Shown here one piece after another: positions 7,558 to 16,344 of a stretch of 64,000 nt of DNA. This stretch comes from WTFV01 sp965116825. GTDB lineage: Bacteria; Acidobacteriota; Vicinamibacteria; Vicinamibacterales; UBA8438. The stretch covers positions 4,464,001 through 4,528,000 of the forward strand of contig OZ220736.1 of assembly GCA_965116825.1 (NCBI GenBank), read 5' to 3'. Every line of letters starts with the position of its first letter. The first letter of the stretch is position 1. The notes under the pieces are model-generated. The model was not told where the DNA came from. It was given only the letters and a program-made list of their open reading frames with translations, and ran no database searches. A program made the position numbers and the translations under genes.

Positions 7558-9720
7558 ATGCGTAGTGACATTCTCAATCGAACCGGCGTAGCGGTGGTGG
7601 TAGCCGCCGCGGTGGTGGCCCTGTCGGCGGGCAGCGCCGGCGCATGGCAGGCGGTGGCGGTGGACGGCGACGATATCGGCGGCGTGGTCACGGGTCCCGA
7701 CGGTCCCGAGGCGGGCGTCTGGGTGATCGCGGAGACCACCGACCTGCCGACGCGGTTCAACCGTATCGTGGTGACCGACGATGACGGCCGCTACCTGCTG
7801 CCCGACCTGCCGGACGCGACCTACGACGTGTGGGTCCGCGGCTACGGCCTGGTCGACTCGGAGAAGGTCCGGACGCCTCCCGGCTCGACCCTGAATCTGA
7901 CCGCCGTCGTCGCGGCGGACGAAGCGGCGGCGGCGCAGTACTACCCGGCCGGCCACTGGCTGTCGCTGATCGAGGTTCCCGGCGCGGACCAATTCCCCGG
8001 CACGGGACCCGACGGCAACGGCATCTCGCCCAACGTGCGCAGCCAGGCGGAGTGGATGCGCACCGTGAAGTCGGGCGGTTGCACGGCGTGCCACTCGCTC
8101 GGCAACAAGGCGACCCGCGAGGTGCCGCCGGAGCTTGGCGAGTTCGATTCGATGGTCGCGGCCTGGGACCGCCGCATCCAGTCCGGCCAGGCCGGCGGCT
8201 CGATGTCGAACGGGCTGAACCGGATGGGGCGGCAGGCGGCGCTGGAGATGTTCGCCGACTGGACCGACCGGATCATGGCGGGCGAGCTGCCCGAGGCCCC
8301 GCGCCGGCCGCAGGGCGTCGAGCGCAACATCGTCGTGTCGCAGTGGGACTGGGCCGATCCGAAGGCGTACCTGCACGACGAGATCGCGACCGACAAGCGC
8401 GATCCCACGGTGAACGCCTACGGCCCGATCTATGGCGCCCTGGAGGCGAGCGCGGACTACGTGCCGGTGCTCGACCCGGTGGCCAACGCTTCGAGCGAGA
8501 TTCCGGTGCCGGTGCGCGATCCGGACACGCCGGTAGCGGCCGGACCGCCGCTGGCGTCGTCGCCCTACTGGGGAGACGAGGCGATCTGGAACAGCCAGTC
8601 CAACGTCCACAACCCGATGCTCGACGAGGACGGCCGCGTCTGGCTGACTTCACGCGTGCGCTCGCCCCAGAACCCGGACATGTGTCTGGAAGGTTCGGAT
8701 CACCCGTCGGCGCAGGCGTTCCCGAACGCGCGGGCCAACCGGCACCTGGCGGTCTGGGACCCGGCGACCGAGGAGATGACGCTGGTCGGCACGTGCTACA
8801 GCACGCACCATCTCATCTTTGCCGAGGACGAGAACGACACCCTGTGGACGAGCGGCGGCGGGCCGGTCATCGGCTGGCTGGACACGAAGATGTTCCTCGA
8901 GACCGGCGACGAGGAGGCCTCGCAGGGCTGGACCGCCCTGGTGCTCGACACCAACGGCAACGGTCAGCGCGACGAGTTCACCGAGCCGAACGAGCCGATC
9001 GACCCGACGAAGGACCACCGGGTGACGACCGGCTTCTACGGCGTGGCCTACAACCCGGTCGACGGGACCATCTGGGGCTCGTCGCTCGGCTTCCCCGGTG
9101 CGGTGCTGCGCCTCGATCCGGGCGACGATCCGTCCACCACGGCGCTGACCGAGGTGTTCGAGGTGCCGTGGGACAACCCCGGCGCCGAGGTGCAGGGCTA
9201 CTCGCCGCGCGGCATGGACATCGACCGCAACGGCGTGGTCTGGACCCCGCTGGCCAGCGGCCACATGGCGAGCTTCGACCGCAGCAAGTGCACCGGGCCG
9301 CTGAACGGTCCGGAAGCGACCGGCCAGCACTGTCCGGAGGGCTGGACGCTCTACGAGGAGCCGCTGCCCAAGTTCAAGGGCGTGGACGATTCGGGCAGCG
9401 CCGAGGGCAGCTACTACACCTGGGTGGACCAGTTCGACACGTTCGGCCTGGGCGAGAACATCCCGATCAACACCGGGAATGCCTCCGAGGGGCTCCTCGC
9501 GCTGAAGGACGGCGAGTGGGTGATCATCCGCGTGCCGTATCCGCTCGGCTTCTACACGAAGTGGATGGACGGCCGGATCGACGACCCGGACGCCGGCTGG
9601 AAGGGCCGCGGGCTGTGGGCGACCTACGGCACGCGGGCGCCGTTCCACACCGAGACCGGCAAGGGGACGCCGAGCAAGGTGGTGCAGTTCCAGCTCCGGC
9701 CGGACCCGCTGGCGAAGTAG
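7558..9720 (+). CDS. Secreted carboxypeptidase-regulatory-like / c-heme / beta-propeller protein
   Basis: 720 residues. ATG 7558 follows an AGGGGAGG ribosome site. In order: a Sec signal (cleavage near AGAWQ), a carboxypeptidase regulatory-like beta-sandwich (about 30-110), a single CTACH heme motif in GGCTACHSLGNKA (about residue 178), and from about 300 a beta-propeller with streptogramin-lyase-like blades (GVAYNPVDGTIWGSS, DIDRNGVVWTPLASGHM). Proteins of this build are common in Acidobacteria and are thought to be periplasmic oxidoreductases or lyases, with no proven substrate. It is monocistronic, with a strong hairpin after the stop. Confidence 0.7.
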   Translation: MRSDILNRTGVAVVVAAAVVALSAGSAGAWQAVAVDGDDIGGVVTGPDGPEAGVWVIAETTDLPTRFNRIVVTDDDGRYLLPDLPDATYDVWVRGYGLVDSEKVRTPPGSTLNLTAVVAADEAAAAQYYPAGHWLSLIEVPGADQFPGTGPDGNGISPNVRSQAEWMRTVKSGGCTACHSLGNKATREVPPELGEFDSMVAAWDRRIQSGQAGGSMSNGLNRMGRQAALEMFADWTDRIMAGELPEAPRRPQGVERNIVVSQWDWADPKAYLHDEIATDKRDPTVNAYGPIYGALEASADYVPVLDPVANASSEIPVPVRDPDTPVAAGPPLASSPYWGDEAIWNSQSNVHNPMLDEDGRVWLTSRVRSPQNPDMCLEGSDHPSAQAFPNARANRHLAVWDPATEEMTLVGTCYSTHHLIFAEDENDTLWTSGGGPVIGWLDTKMFLETGDEEASQGWTALVLDTNGNGQRDEFTEPNEPIDPTKDHRVTTGFYGVAYNPVDGTIWGSSLGFPGAVLRLDPGDDPSTTALTEVFEVPWDNPGAEVQGYSPRGMDIDRNGVVWTPLASGHMASFDRSKCTGPLNGPEATGQHCPEGWTLYEEPLPKFKGVDDSGSAEGSYYTWVDQFDTFGLGENIPINTGNASEGLLALKDGEWVIIRVPYPLGFYTKWMDGRIDDPDAGWKGRGLWATYGTRAPFHTETGKGTPSKVVQFQLRPDPLAK

Positions 9721-9749
9721 ACTGTCGGCGCGGATTGTGACTACCGGCG

Positions 9750-9787
9750 CGGCGCGCCGTCCGGACCGTTTCCGGACGTGCGCGCCG
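9750..9787. terminator. Convergent terminator hairpin
   Basis: Two stacked stems share one axis: GTCCGGA (9759-9765) with TCCGGAC (9771-9777), and CGGCGCG (9750-9756) with CGCGCCG (9781-9787), with a small internal bulge. It lies between convergent genes ending at 9720 and 9811. There is no T-run. Confidence 0.55.
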
Positions 9788-9810
9788 TCACGTCCTGATG
9801 CGGACCTTCG

Positions 9811-11067
9811 TCAGCCCCCCAGCGCATACGCCTCGATGAGTTCGATGCCGCTCCGCACCGAGGGGCTCGCATTCACCACGTAGATGAAGCTCTGTTTGGC
9901 CCAGGCAAGGCGCAAGGCGTCGTACAGCAACGCGTGGAGATAGCTCTGGGTGGCGATTTCCATTCCGAGAAAGTCCAGAACAACCGCTTCCTTCCGCAGG
10001 ATTCGCGGCTCCAGTTGCTCCCGCGCAAACTTCTCCGCCTGTTCGGTGTTCTCGGACGTGTACTGCACGACGAAGGACTTGGCGTCGGCAGGTGGCCGGC
10101 CATACCGGATCCAGTGATGTAGCGCGCGCGTGGGCGTACGCTCGCGGGCGCGCTGTTGGATCGTGTGGATCAGCTCATCGTAGTTCGCAACCGAGTCGTT
10201 GGGAAGTTCAAAGGCGACGAGCGTGCCGGGATAGCCCAGCCCATCCGGCTTCAGAAACTTCATCTCGTGGTTGTCGCCGGCGTCCGGATCCGCAGTGAGA
10301 AGCAATGAAGCCCCATGGGAAGCCAACAGGAGTCGGCCGCCCGTCAGCTTCGCCATCTCCGAGATGAAGAACAGTCCGAGGCCGGCATTCTGCCTGGATC
10401 CGGACAGCCCCTCCTCGAAGGTGCCGGAAAAATGTGGCCACAGGGCCTTTTCGAGAGCCTCCCCATGGTCGCGGAGATTCGGGTGCTTCTCGATCATGGC
10501 GTCGAAGATGCCCACGCCCGCGTCCGCCACCGCAACCTGGAGTGATGACGGATCCTGGTGGTCCATTCGCTGGGCCGCCACTACCCCGCCGAGCTTGTCG
10601 TGGCTGTGCTGAATCACGTTGCGCAGCAGCTCGACGACCACGTACTTCACCGTGAGGCGGGTATCTCTTTCTTCCTGGTTCCGTACGAGCAGATGCGAGA
10701 TCTCGCGGGCGGCGTCGTCGATTTCGCCGAAGGACGTGAGCCGGCGCAGTTTGGCCGTCCGCCCGGGCTCACCGGGACTCGGCGGGACCACGCCCCGGAC
10801 AAGATCTTCGGATCCAATGGCATGCGCGAATTTCCCTGCCGCGCTCCGATCGTAATCGGTGAGGGTCAGCGGGCGGCTCGACTCCGAACGGGCGAGCGTG
10901 GCCGTCGCGACAACCCCCCACACTTCGAACCTCGTCAGCGTGGCGAGACTGAACACGCCGCTGTGATTCCGTGTCATCCAGCTCAACAGCGGCGTGGGGT
11001 CGTCGAGGCGGATAGACGTCGGAGGCGATTCGCCGCCCGCCGGCTCGGATACGGCATTCTTGGACAT
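9811..11067 (-). CDS. Histidine-kinase-like ATPase with C-terminal STAS-like (DUF4325) domain
   Basis: 418 residues. The GHKL ATPase core covers about 125-300: N-box VVELLRNVIQHS (N150), G1 box ADAGVGI (181-187) and G2 box NAGLGLFF (227-234). No phospho-acceptor histidine or dimerisation domain is seen, so it is not a classical sensor kinase. The last roughly 85 residues (ILRKEAVVLDFLGMEIATQS onward) look like the STAS-like DUF4325 domain often paired with such ATPases. This pairing recalls anti-sigma kinase/antagonist modules, here on a single chain, and ATPase/STAS-like genes also occur in accessory islands. Base composition is lower in GC than its neighbours, suggesting transfer. An operator-like palindrome overlaps its promoter. 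Role unknown. Confidence 0.7.
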   Translation of the reverse strand: MSKNAVSEPAGGESPPTSIRLDDPTPLLSWMTRNHSGVFSLATLTRFEVWGVVATATLARSESSRPLTLTDYDRSAAGKFAHAIGSEDLVRGVVPPSPGEPGRTAKLRRLTSFGEIDDAAREISHLLVRNQEERDTRLTVKYVVVELLRNVIQHSHDKLGGVVAAQRMDHQDPSSLQVAVADAGVGIFDAMIEKHPNLRDHGEALEKALWPHFSGTFEEGLSGSRQNAGLGLFFISEMAKLTGGRLLLASHGASLLLTADPDAGDNHEMKFLKPDGLGYPGTLVAFELPNDSVANYDELIHTIQQRARERTPTRALHHWIRYGRPPADAKSFVVQYTSENTEQAEKFAREQLEPRILRKEAVVLDFLGMEIATQSYLHALLYDALRLAWAKQSFIYVVNASPSVRSGIELIEAYALGG

Positions 11068-11089
11068 GTTCCGGTCGGCGCAGATGCAG

Positions 11090-11111
11090 AGTATACGTGT
11101 CCGGTGGACAC
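11090..11111 (-). promoter_or_regulatory. -10 box with adjoining operator-like palindrome
   Basis: TATACT on the minus strand (11090-11095) lies 22 nt before the ATG at 11067. Directly upstream is a perfect inverted repeat GTGTCC-GGT-GGACAC (11097-11111), which would fill the spacer between -10 and -35. This is where a repressor would bind; the regulator is unknown. Confidence 0.5.
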
Positions 11112-11247
11112 GGAGCCGCCTGTCGGACGACGATTGAGATCGCGCAGTCGACGCCAGGGGGAGGTAGCCGCCGCGGGGGAGGATCCGGACCATGCCCATG
11201 CGGGCGGTGACGGTGGTTTGGGAAAGCGGTGCGAGGGGAATGAAGTG

Positions 11248-13248
11248 ATGGGAGTCAGGACAGGGTTCGCCGCGGTGTTGCTGGTTCCGTGCATCCTCAC
11301 GCCGCCGGCGCCCGCCGGCGCGGAGGTCATCCATGTGCGGGTCACCTCCCGCGAGCCGTTCGCGGACGACGTGCCGGACAAGGTGGGGCGCTACGAGCGG
11401 ATCCGCGGGCGTGTCGTGTACGCGCTCGACCCGGAGCACGAGGCGAACCGGGCCGTCGTCGACCTCGGGCTCGCCGCGCAGAACGGCGAGGGACGAGTGG
11501 AGTTCTACGGCGACTTCGAGATCATCGCGCCGCTCGACCGTTCGCTGGCGCAGCCGTCGGTGCTCTACGACGTCAACAACCGGGGCCGCCGGCGGTGGGG
11601 CATGGAGCCGTTCTTCCTGCGGCACGGCTACGTCACGGTCTGGAGCGGCTGGATCGCCCAGGTGCCGCCCGACCCGTCGCTGCTGCGTCTCGAGGCCCCC
11701 GTGGCGCTGGACGGTGACTACGTGCCGGTCACCGGGACCGTCCGCGCGGAGATGATCGGCGACGTGGCCACGGATCGCATGGCGGTGTCGGACCGGCGGC
11801 AAATGGCCTTCGAGCCGGTAGTCGAGGCGCTGCCGCGGGCAATGCTGACCCGGCGGGTCCGCGAGCGGGACACACCCGAGCTCATCCCCCGCGACCGGTG
11901 GGAGTTCATCCTCACGAGGGCGGCTCGCGACGAGGGGAGCGGGCTCATCGAGGCGGATATCCGGCTCGAGGGCGGCTTCGAGCCGGGCGTCATCTACGAG
12001 TTGACCTACGAGGCGTTCGGATCGGTCGTGCAGGGCGCCGGGTTCGCGGCGATTCGCGACTTCGTGTCGTTCCTGCGCCACGACGACTCGTCGATGAATC
12101 CGCTCCGCGACGCCCGCGGCCGGCCGCTGGCGCAGCGCGTCATCGGGGAGGGGCGTTCACAGAGCGGGCGCGCGCTGCGGATGTTCCTGTACGAGGGTTT
12201 CAACGCCGACGAGCAGGGGCGCATCGTCTTCGACGGCGCGATGCCGGTCATCGCCGGCGGCGGCCAGGGCTTCTTCAACCACCGTTTCGCTTCCCCGACG
12301 CGCACGGCCACCGAGCACAGCGGCCACCTCTACCCGGTCGACGTCTTTCCCTTCGCTTACGGCGAGGAAACCGACCCGTTCACCGGCCGGACCGACAGCC
12401 TGCTGCGCCGGGCACGCGCGAGCGGCACGGTCCCCAAGGTGATGCATCTCGACACCAGCTCCGAGTACTGGCACCGCAGCGCCTCGCTCGTCGTGACGGA
12501 TCCGACGGGGCAGCGCGACACGGAGGTTCCGGACGACGTGCGGGTCTACGTCTTCGGCGGCTCCCAGCACAGTCCCGCCCGCGGACCGTCGGACCGGGGG
12601 CAGTTGCCGCCCAATCCCAACGTCTACCAGCCGTTCCTCGAGACGCTGTTCCTGGCGATGGACCGCTGGGTCACCGACGGCGCGCCGCCGCCGCCGAGCA
12701 TGCATCCGCGCATCGCCGACGGGACCCTCGCCGGCTGGCAGGCGGACGAGGCGGGGTGGACCCCGATTCCGGGCGTCCGCTACCCGACGGCCATTCAGCA
12801 GCCGGACCACCTGGACTACGGCGAGGAGTTCGCGACGAAGCGGCGCATCGACAAGCATCCGCCGGTTCGATCGGTAAAGCGGTACGGCGTGCGCGTGCCG
12901 GCTCTCGACGAAGACAACAACGAGATCGGCGTGCTGCGCATGCCCACCGTCGTCGCGCCCGTCGCCACCTTCACCGGCTGGAACCTGCGCAATCCGGCCA
13001 TCGGCGCGCCCGACGCGCCGCTCGGGCTCGCCGGCGGCTACCTCGCGTTTCCGCCGACGAAGGCGGACCGGGAGGCCGCGGGTGATCCGCGCCTGTCGGT
13101 GCAGGAGCGCTACGGGAGCTTCGAGGAGTACCGCGCGCGGATCATGCGCGCCGCCGAGGCGCTGGTGGCGGAGGGCTACCTGCTCGCCGAGCATCTGGCG
13201 GACGTCGAGGGGCGGGCGGAGGCCAACCGCGGCCTGTTCGTCAAGTAG
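11248..13248 (+). CDS. Secreted alpha/beta hydrolase (Abhydrolase_10 type)
   Basis: 666 residues with a signal peptide (cleavage near PAGAE). The nucleophile elbow is G-R-S-Q-S around S304, followed by GRALRMFLYEGFN, typical of the large alpha/beta hydrolase domain family found in Acidobacteria and Proteobacteria. A catalytic-type histidine is likely in the VFGGSQHSPARG segment (about residue 435). The natural substrate is unknown; esterase activity on bulky or aromatic esters is inference. ATG 11248 was preferred over GTG 11245; a GAGGGGAA element lies upstream. The gene stands between two accessory genes but has native codon use. Confidence 0.7.
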   Translation: MGVRTGFAAVLLVPCILTPPAPAGAEVIHVRVTSREPFADDVPDKVGRYERIRGRVVYALDPEHEANRAVVDLGLAAQNGEGRVEFYGDFEIIAPLDRSLAQPSVLYDVNNRGRRRWGMEPFFLRHGYVTVWSGWIAQVPPDPSLLRLEAPVALDGDYVPVTGTVRAEMIGDVATDRMAVSDRRQMAFEPVVEALPRAMLTRRVRERDTPELIPRDRWEFILTRAARDEGSGLIEADIRLEGGFEPGVIYELTYEAFGSVVQGAGFAAIRDFVSFLRHDDSSMNPLRDARGRPLAQRVIGEGRSQSGRALRMFLYEGFNADEQGRIVFDGAMPVIAGGGQGFFNHRFASPTRTATEHSGHLYPVDVFPFAYGEETDPFTGRTDSLLRRARASGTVPKVMHLDTSSEYWHRSASLVVTDPTGQRDTEVPDDVRVYVFGGSQHSPARGPSDRGQLPPNPNVYQPFLETLFLAMDRWVTDGAPPPPSMHPRIADGTLAGWQADEAGWTPIPGVRYPTAIQQPDHLDYGEEFATKRRIDKHPPVRSVKRYGVRVPALDEDNNEIGVLRMPTVVAPVATFTGWNLRNPAIGAPDAPLGLAGGYLAFPPTKADREAAGDPRLSVQERYGSFEEYRARIMRAAEALVAEGYLLAEHLADVEGRAEANRGLFVK

Positions 13249-13281
13249 GCGGCCGGTTACGTCATCCGGAGGGCTCGCTGC

Positions 13282-14047
13282 ATGAGGTTGCTGCACTACC
13301 TCGAAATCCGCAACTTCAAGCGTTTCGGCGACACGCAACGCATCGAGCTCGATCACCCGGCGGTGCTCATCGGGCCGAACAACTGCGGCAAGACGACGGC
13401 GATACAGGCGGTCGCCCTGTGGTCCCTGGCGGTGCGGGCCTGGCAGGAGAAGAAAGGGCAGGCGCCGCCCAAGGGGTGGTTTCGGATTGACGCCCCAGCG
13501 GCACTTCTTCGCCTTGCGGAGCATGGTCCCGGAGCTCCGGGGGCTCGCCCTGCTGGACAGTGACGGCAGAGATCGGACGGATTCCGACGAAGGGGGACTC
13601 CGGATCTCGCACTGGCGGCGATACGAGTGCGAGAACTACATCGTGACGCCGGACGTGTTGAGAAGCTTCGCGCGTGATCGGTCCAGAGACACGCTGCCTC
13701 TGTTCGACCGTCTCGGAGACGACATTGACGAAGTACTGGACGCCTTGATTCTGGAACGGGTCTTCGAGGGGCGCGAAGACGACTTTGGCGTGTGGAAATC
13801 GGCGGATGCGGCTGCCGGCCGGCTCTTGTGGGTGGCGCAGACGCAACGACTCAAGCTCAGCGACTTCGCGGAGGACTTCTTTCGCCGGCTCGCCGAGCGG
13901 CTCGGGCACGCGATGTTGCTGCGCAAGGGAGAGTTCTATCGACTCGTGGAGTTCATGTCGGATGGCGAGATACCGGAGGAAGTCCCTGCAAAGCTCGACC
14001 TGCTGGCGGAGTTGTTCACCAACGCGCGGCCGGAGGAGGAGTCCTGA
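13282..14047 (+). pseudogene. OLD-type AAA ATPase/TOPRIM nuclease, internally deleted remnant
   Basis: The first 60-65 codons (13282 to about 13480) encode the N-terminus of a RecF/OLD-like ATPase: LEIRNFKRFG, then Walker A GPNNCGKT (residues 31-38). The reading then shifts, and from about 13487 another frame encodes a TOPRIM-like C-terminal part: LRGLALLDSDGRDR with a DxD pair, then WRRYECENY, and about 150 further residues to 14047. The middle of the protein (signature motif, Walker B) is missing. The simplest reading is an internal deletion with frameshift of a gene once about 500-600 codons long. OLD-family nucleases often act in phage or plasmid defence. The two halves could only be made as fragments. 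Confidence 0.7.
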
Positions 14048-14142
14048 CGCGTTCCCGGCGGTAGCCTCGGGGCGGTCCGAGCCGCTACAATTCCGGGTTG
14101 CGCGCCGCGCCCGCCCGAAAGGCGCGTACGAGGAGATCCCAG

Positions 14143-15153
14143 ATGCGTAGACGATGCTCGATCTCGACCGGCCTGCTGGCCGCAGTGGTTGCCGTGGTCG
14201 CATTCGCCGCGCCGGCCGCCGCGCAGGACGGCGACTGGACGCTGCCGCGCACCCCCGACGGCCAGCCCGACCTGCAGGGCGTGTGGGCCAACAACAACGC
14301 GACGCCGCTCGAGCGGCCGCCGGAGTGGGCGGGCAAGGAGCGGCTGACCGACGAGGAGCTCGCGGAGCTCAGGGCCGCCGCCGCGCAGGCCGTGGACGAC
14401 GGCGACGCCCTCTTCGGCGACCAGCTCGTCCTGGCCGCCATCGAGCGGACGAAGGCCACGTCCTACGATCCGACGACCGGCAACTACAACCAGTTCTGGA
14501 TCGCCGAGCGCGACTTCAACGACCGCACGTCGCTGGTGGTCGATCCGCCCGACGGGCGCATCCCCGGGCTGACCGCTTCGGCGCGCGACCGGCAGGCGAT
14601 GCTGCGCGCGCACCGGCGCGACCATCCGGCCGACTCCTACACCGACCGGCCGCTCTCGGAGCGCTGCGTCACCTACGGGGTGCCGCGGCTCGGCGCCGGC
14701 TACAACAGCTACTACCAGATCTTCCAGAGCCCCGACCACGTCGTCGTCTACCACGAGATGAATCACGATGCGCGCGTCATCCCGATCGACGGGACGCCGC
14801 CGCTCGACGACGACGTCCGCCTGTGGCACGGCGACTCGCGCGGCTACTGGGAGGGCGACACGCTGGTGGTCGAGACCGCCAACTATTCGTCCCAGGCGAC
14901 GTTCCGGGGCCTGTCGTCGGCGAACCTGCGGGTCACCGAGCGCTTCACGCGGGTCGGGCCGCGGACGCTGAACTACGAGGTCACCCTCGACGATCCGACC
15001 ACCTACACGCGGCCCTGGACCGTGCTGATTCCGCTGCTGGGCACCACCGACGCCATCTACGAGTACGCCTGCCACGAGGGCAACATCGGCATGGACGGCA
15101 TTCTCGCCGGGCACCGCGCCGAGGAGCGTGAGGCGGCCGGCGGGGCGAAGTAG
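14143..15153 (+). CDS. Secreted protein of unknown function, Acidobacteria-type
   Basis: 336 residues. ATG 14143 follows AGGAG; a signal peptide ends at AAPAAAQ (about residue 26). It opens with TPDGQPDLQGVWANN, a segment shared by a large secreted family of soil Acidobacteria and Proteobacteria whose members lie near PQQ, amidohydrolase and esterase genes. Further shared blocks are SLVVDPPDGRIPGLT, VYHEMNHDARVIPIDG and GYWEGDTLVVET. No catalytic motif is recognised. It is mostly beta structure by pattern. It probably has its own promoter, since 90 bp separate it from the broken ATPase gene. Confidence 0.65.
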   Translation: MRRRCSISTGLLAAVVAVVAFAAPAAAQDGDWTLPRTPDGQPDLQGVWANNNATPLERPPEWAGKERLTDEELAELRAAAAQAVDDGDALFGDQLVLAAIERTKATSYDPTTGNYNQFWIAERDFNDRTSLVVDPPDGRIPGLTASARDRQAMLRAHRRDHPADSYTDRPLSERCVTYGVPRLGAGYNSYYQIFQSPDHVVVYHEMNHDARVIPIDGTPPLDDDVRLWHGDSRGYWEGDTLVVETANYSSQATFRGLSSANLRVTERFTRVGPRTLNYEVTLDDPTTYTRPWTVLIPLLGTTDAIYEYACHEGNIGMDGILAGHRAEEREAAGGAK

Positions 15154-15327
15154 CGGTTCGCGCTCCCGCCGTGATTGCGGCGAGGCGTTCCTGCGCCGGT
15201 GTCCGGACGGCCGCCGGCCGATTCACCCGCGTTCGATCTCCGGGCCGGTCCCGGCGATGCAGGGCCGGCGGTTCCGGTCCCGGCCGCGTCTCCGGCGCCG
15301 CGGACGGCTCAAAGCGGAGGACCCTTC

Positions 15328-16332
15328 ATGAAAGTCTGCGTTGTCGGCGCCGGGGCCATCGGCGGCTACATGGCGGTGCGCATGGCCCGCGCCGGGCACG
15401 ACGTCTCGGTCATCGCCCGCGGCCCGCATCTGGCCGCCATCCGCGCCAACGGCATGAAGCTGATAGAGGAAGGTGCAGAGTCGGTCGCCGACAACCTGAC
15501 CGCAACGGATCGGATCCGCGACCTCGGACCGCACGACGTGGTGCTGCTCGCGCTCAAGGCGCACCAGATCGCCGCGGTCGTCGACGACCTGCCGGCGCTG
15601 CTCGGGCCGGACACCTGCCTCGTGACGCTGCAGAACGGCATCCCGTGGTGGTACTTCCAGAAGCTGGGCGGGCCGTACGCGGACCGCGTCGTCGAGACCG
15701 TCGACCCGGGCGGCGTGCTGTTCAACGCCATCGACCCCGAGCGCATCATCGGCTGCATCGCCTACCCGGCGGCGGCGATTACCGAGCCGGGCGTCATCAA
15801 GCACATCGAGGGCACGCGCTTCCCGGTGGGCGAGCTCGACGGCAGCGAGTCGGCGCGCGTCCAGCGCGTCGCCGGGCTGCTCACCGAGTCCGGCTTCAAG
15901 GCGCGCGTGCTGACCGACATCCGCTCGGAGATCTGGCTCAAGCTCTGGGGCAACCTGACCTTCAATCCCATCAGCGCGCTGACCCACGCGACGCTGGTCG
16001 ACATCTGCCAGTTCCCGCTCACCCGTTCCCTGGCCGCGGCGATGATGACCGAGGCGCAGACGATCGGCGAGCGCCTCGGAGCCGGCTTCCGCGTGACGAT
16101 GGAGCGGCGCATCGCGGGCGCGGAGAGCGTCGGCAAGCACAAGACCTCGATGCTGCAGGACGTCGAGGTGGGCAAGCCGCTCGAGATCGACGGGATGCTC
16201 GGCGCCGTCGTCGAGCTGGCGGAGGTGACCGGCGTCGAGGTGCCGACCCTGCGCGCTCTCTACGCCTGCGTCGGCCTGCTCAGCAAGACCATCGTGGACG
16301 AGCAGATCAGGATCAAGGGTTCGCCGAAGTAG
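15328..16332 (+). CDS. 2-dehydropantoate 2-reductase family (ApbA/PanE-like)
   Basis: 334 residues. N-terminal NAD(P) fold with GAGAIGG at 7-13, the family's LKAHQ block near residue 90, and the catalytic-type lysine K205 in EIWLKLWGNLTFNP. The C-terminal helical domain is complete. A GCGGAGG element precedes ATG 15328. PanE proper makes pantoate for CoA, but many paralogs reduce other 2-oxo acids. It is 12 nt upstream of formyl-CoA transferase, which suggests a linked role in 2-oxo or oxalate-type acid metabolism rather than pantothenate synthesis. That link is inference, so no gene symbol is given. Confidence 0.8.
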   Translation: MKVCVVGAGAIGGYMAVRMARAGHDVSVIARGPHLAAIRANGMKLIEEGAESVADNLTATDRIRDLGPHDVVLLALKAHQIAAVVDDLPALLGPDTCLVTLQNGIPWWYFQKLGGPYADRVVETVDPGGVLFNAIDPERIIGCIAYPAAAITEPGVIKHIEGTRFPVGELDGSESARVQRVAGLLTESGFKARVLTDIRSEIWLKLWGNLTFNPISALTHATLVDICQFPLTRSLAAAMMTEAQTIGERLGAGFRVTMERRIAGAESVGKHKTSMLQDVEVGKPLEIDGMLGAVVELAEVTGVEVPTLRALYACVGLLSKTIVDEQIRIKGSPK

Positions 16333-16344
16333 ACGGAGACCGAC

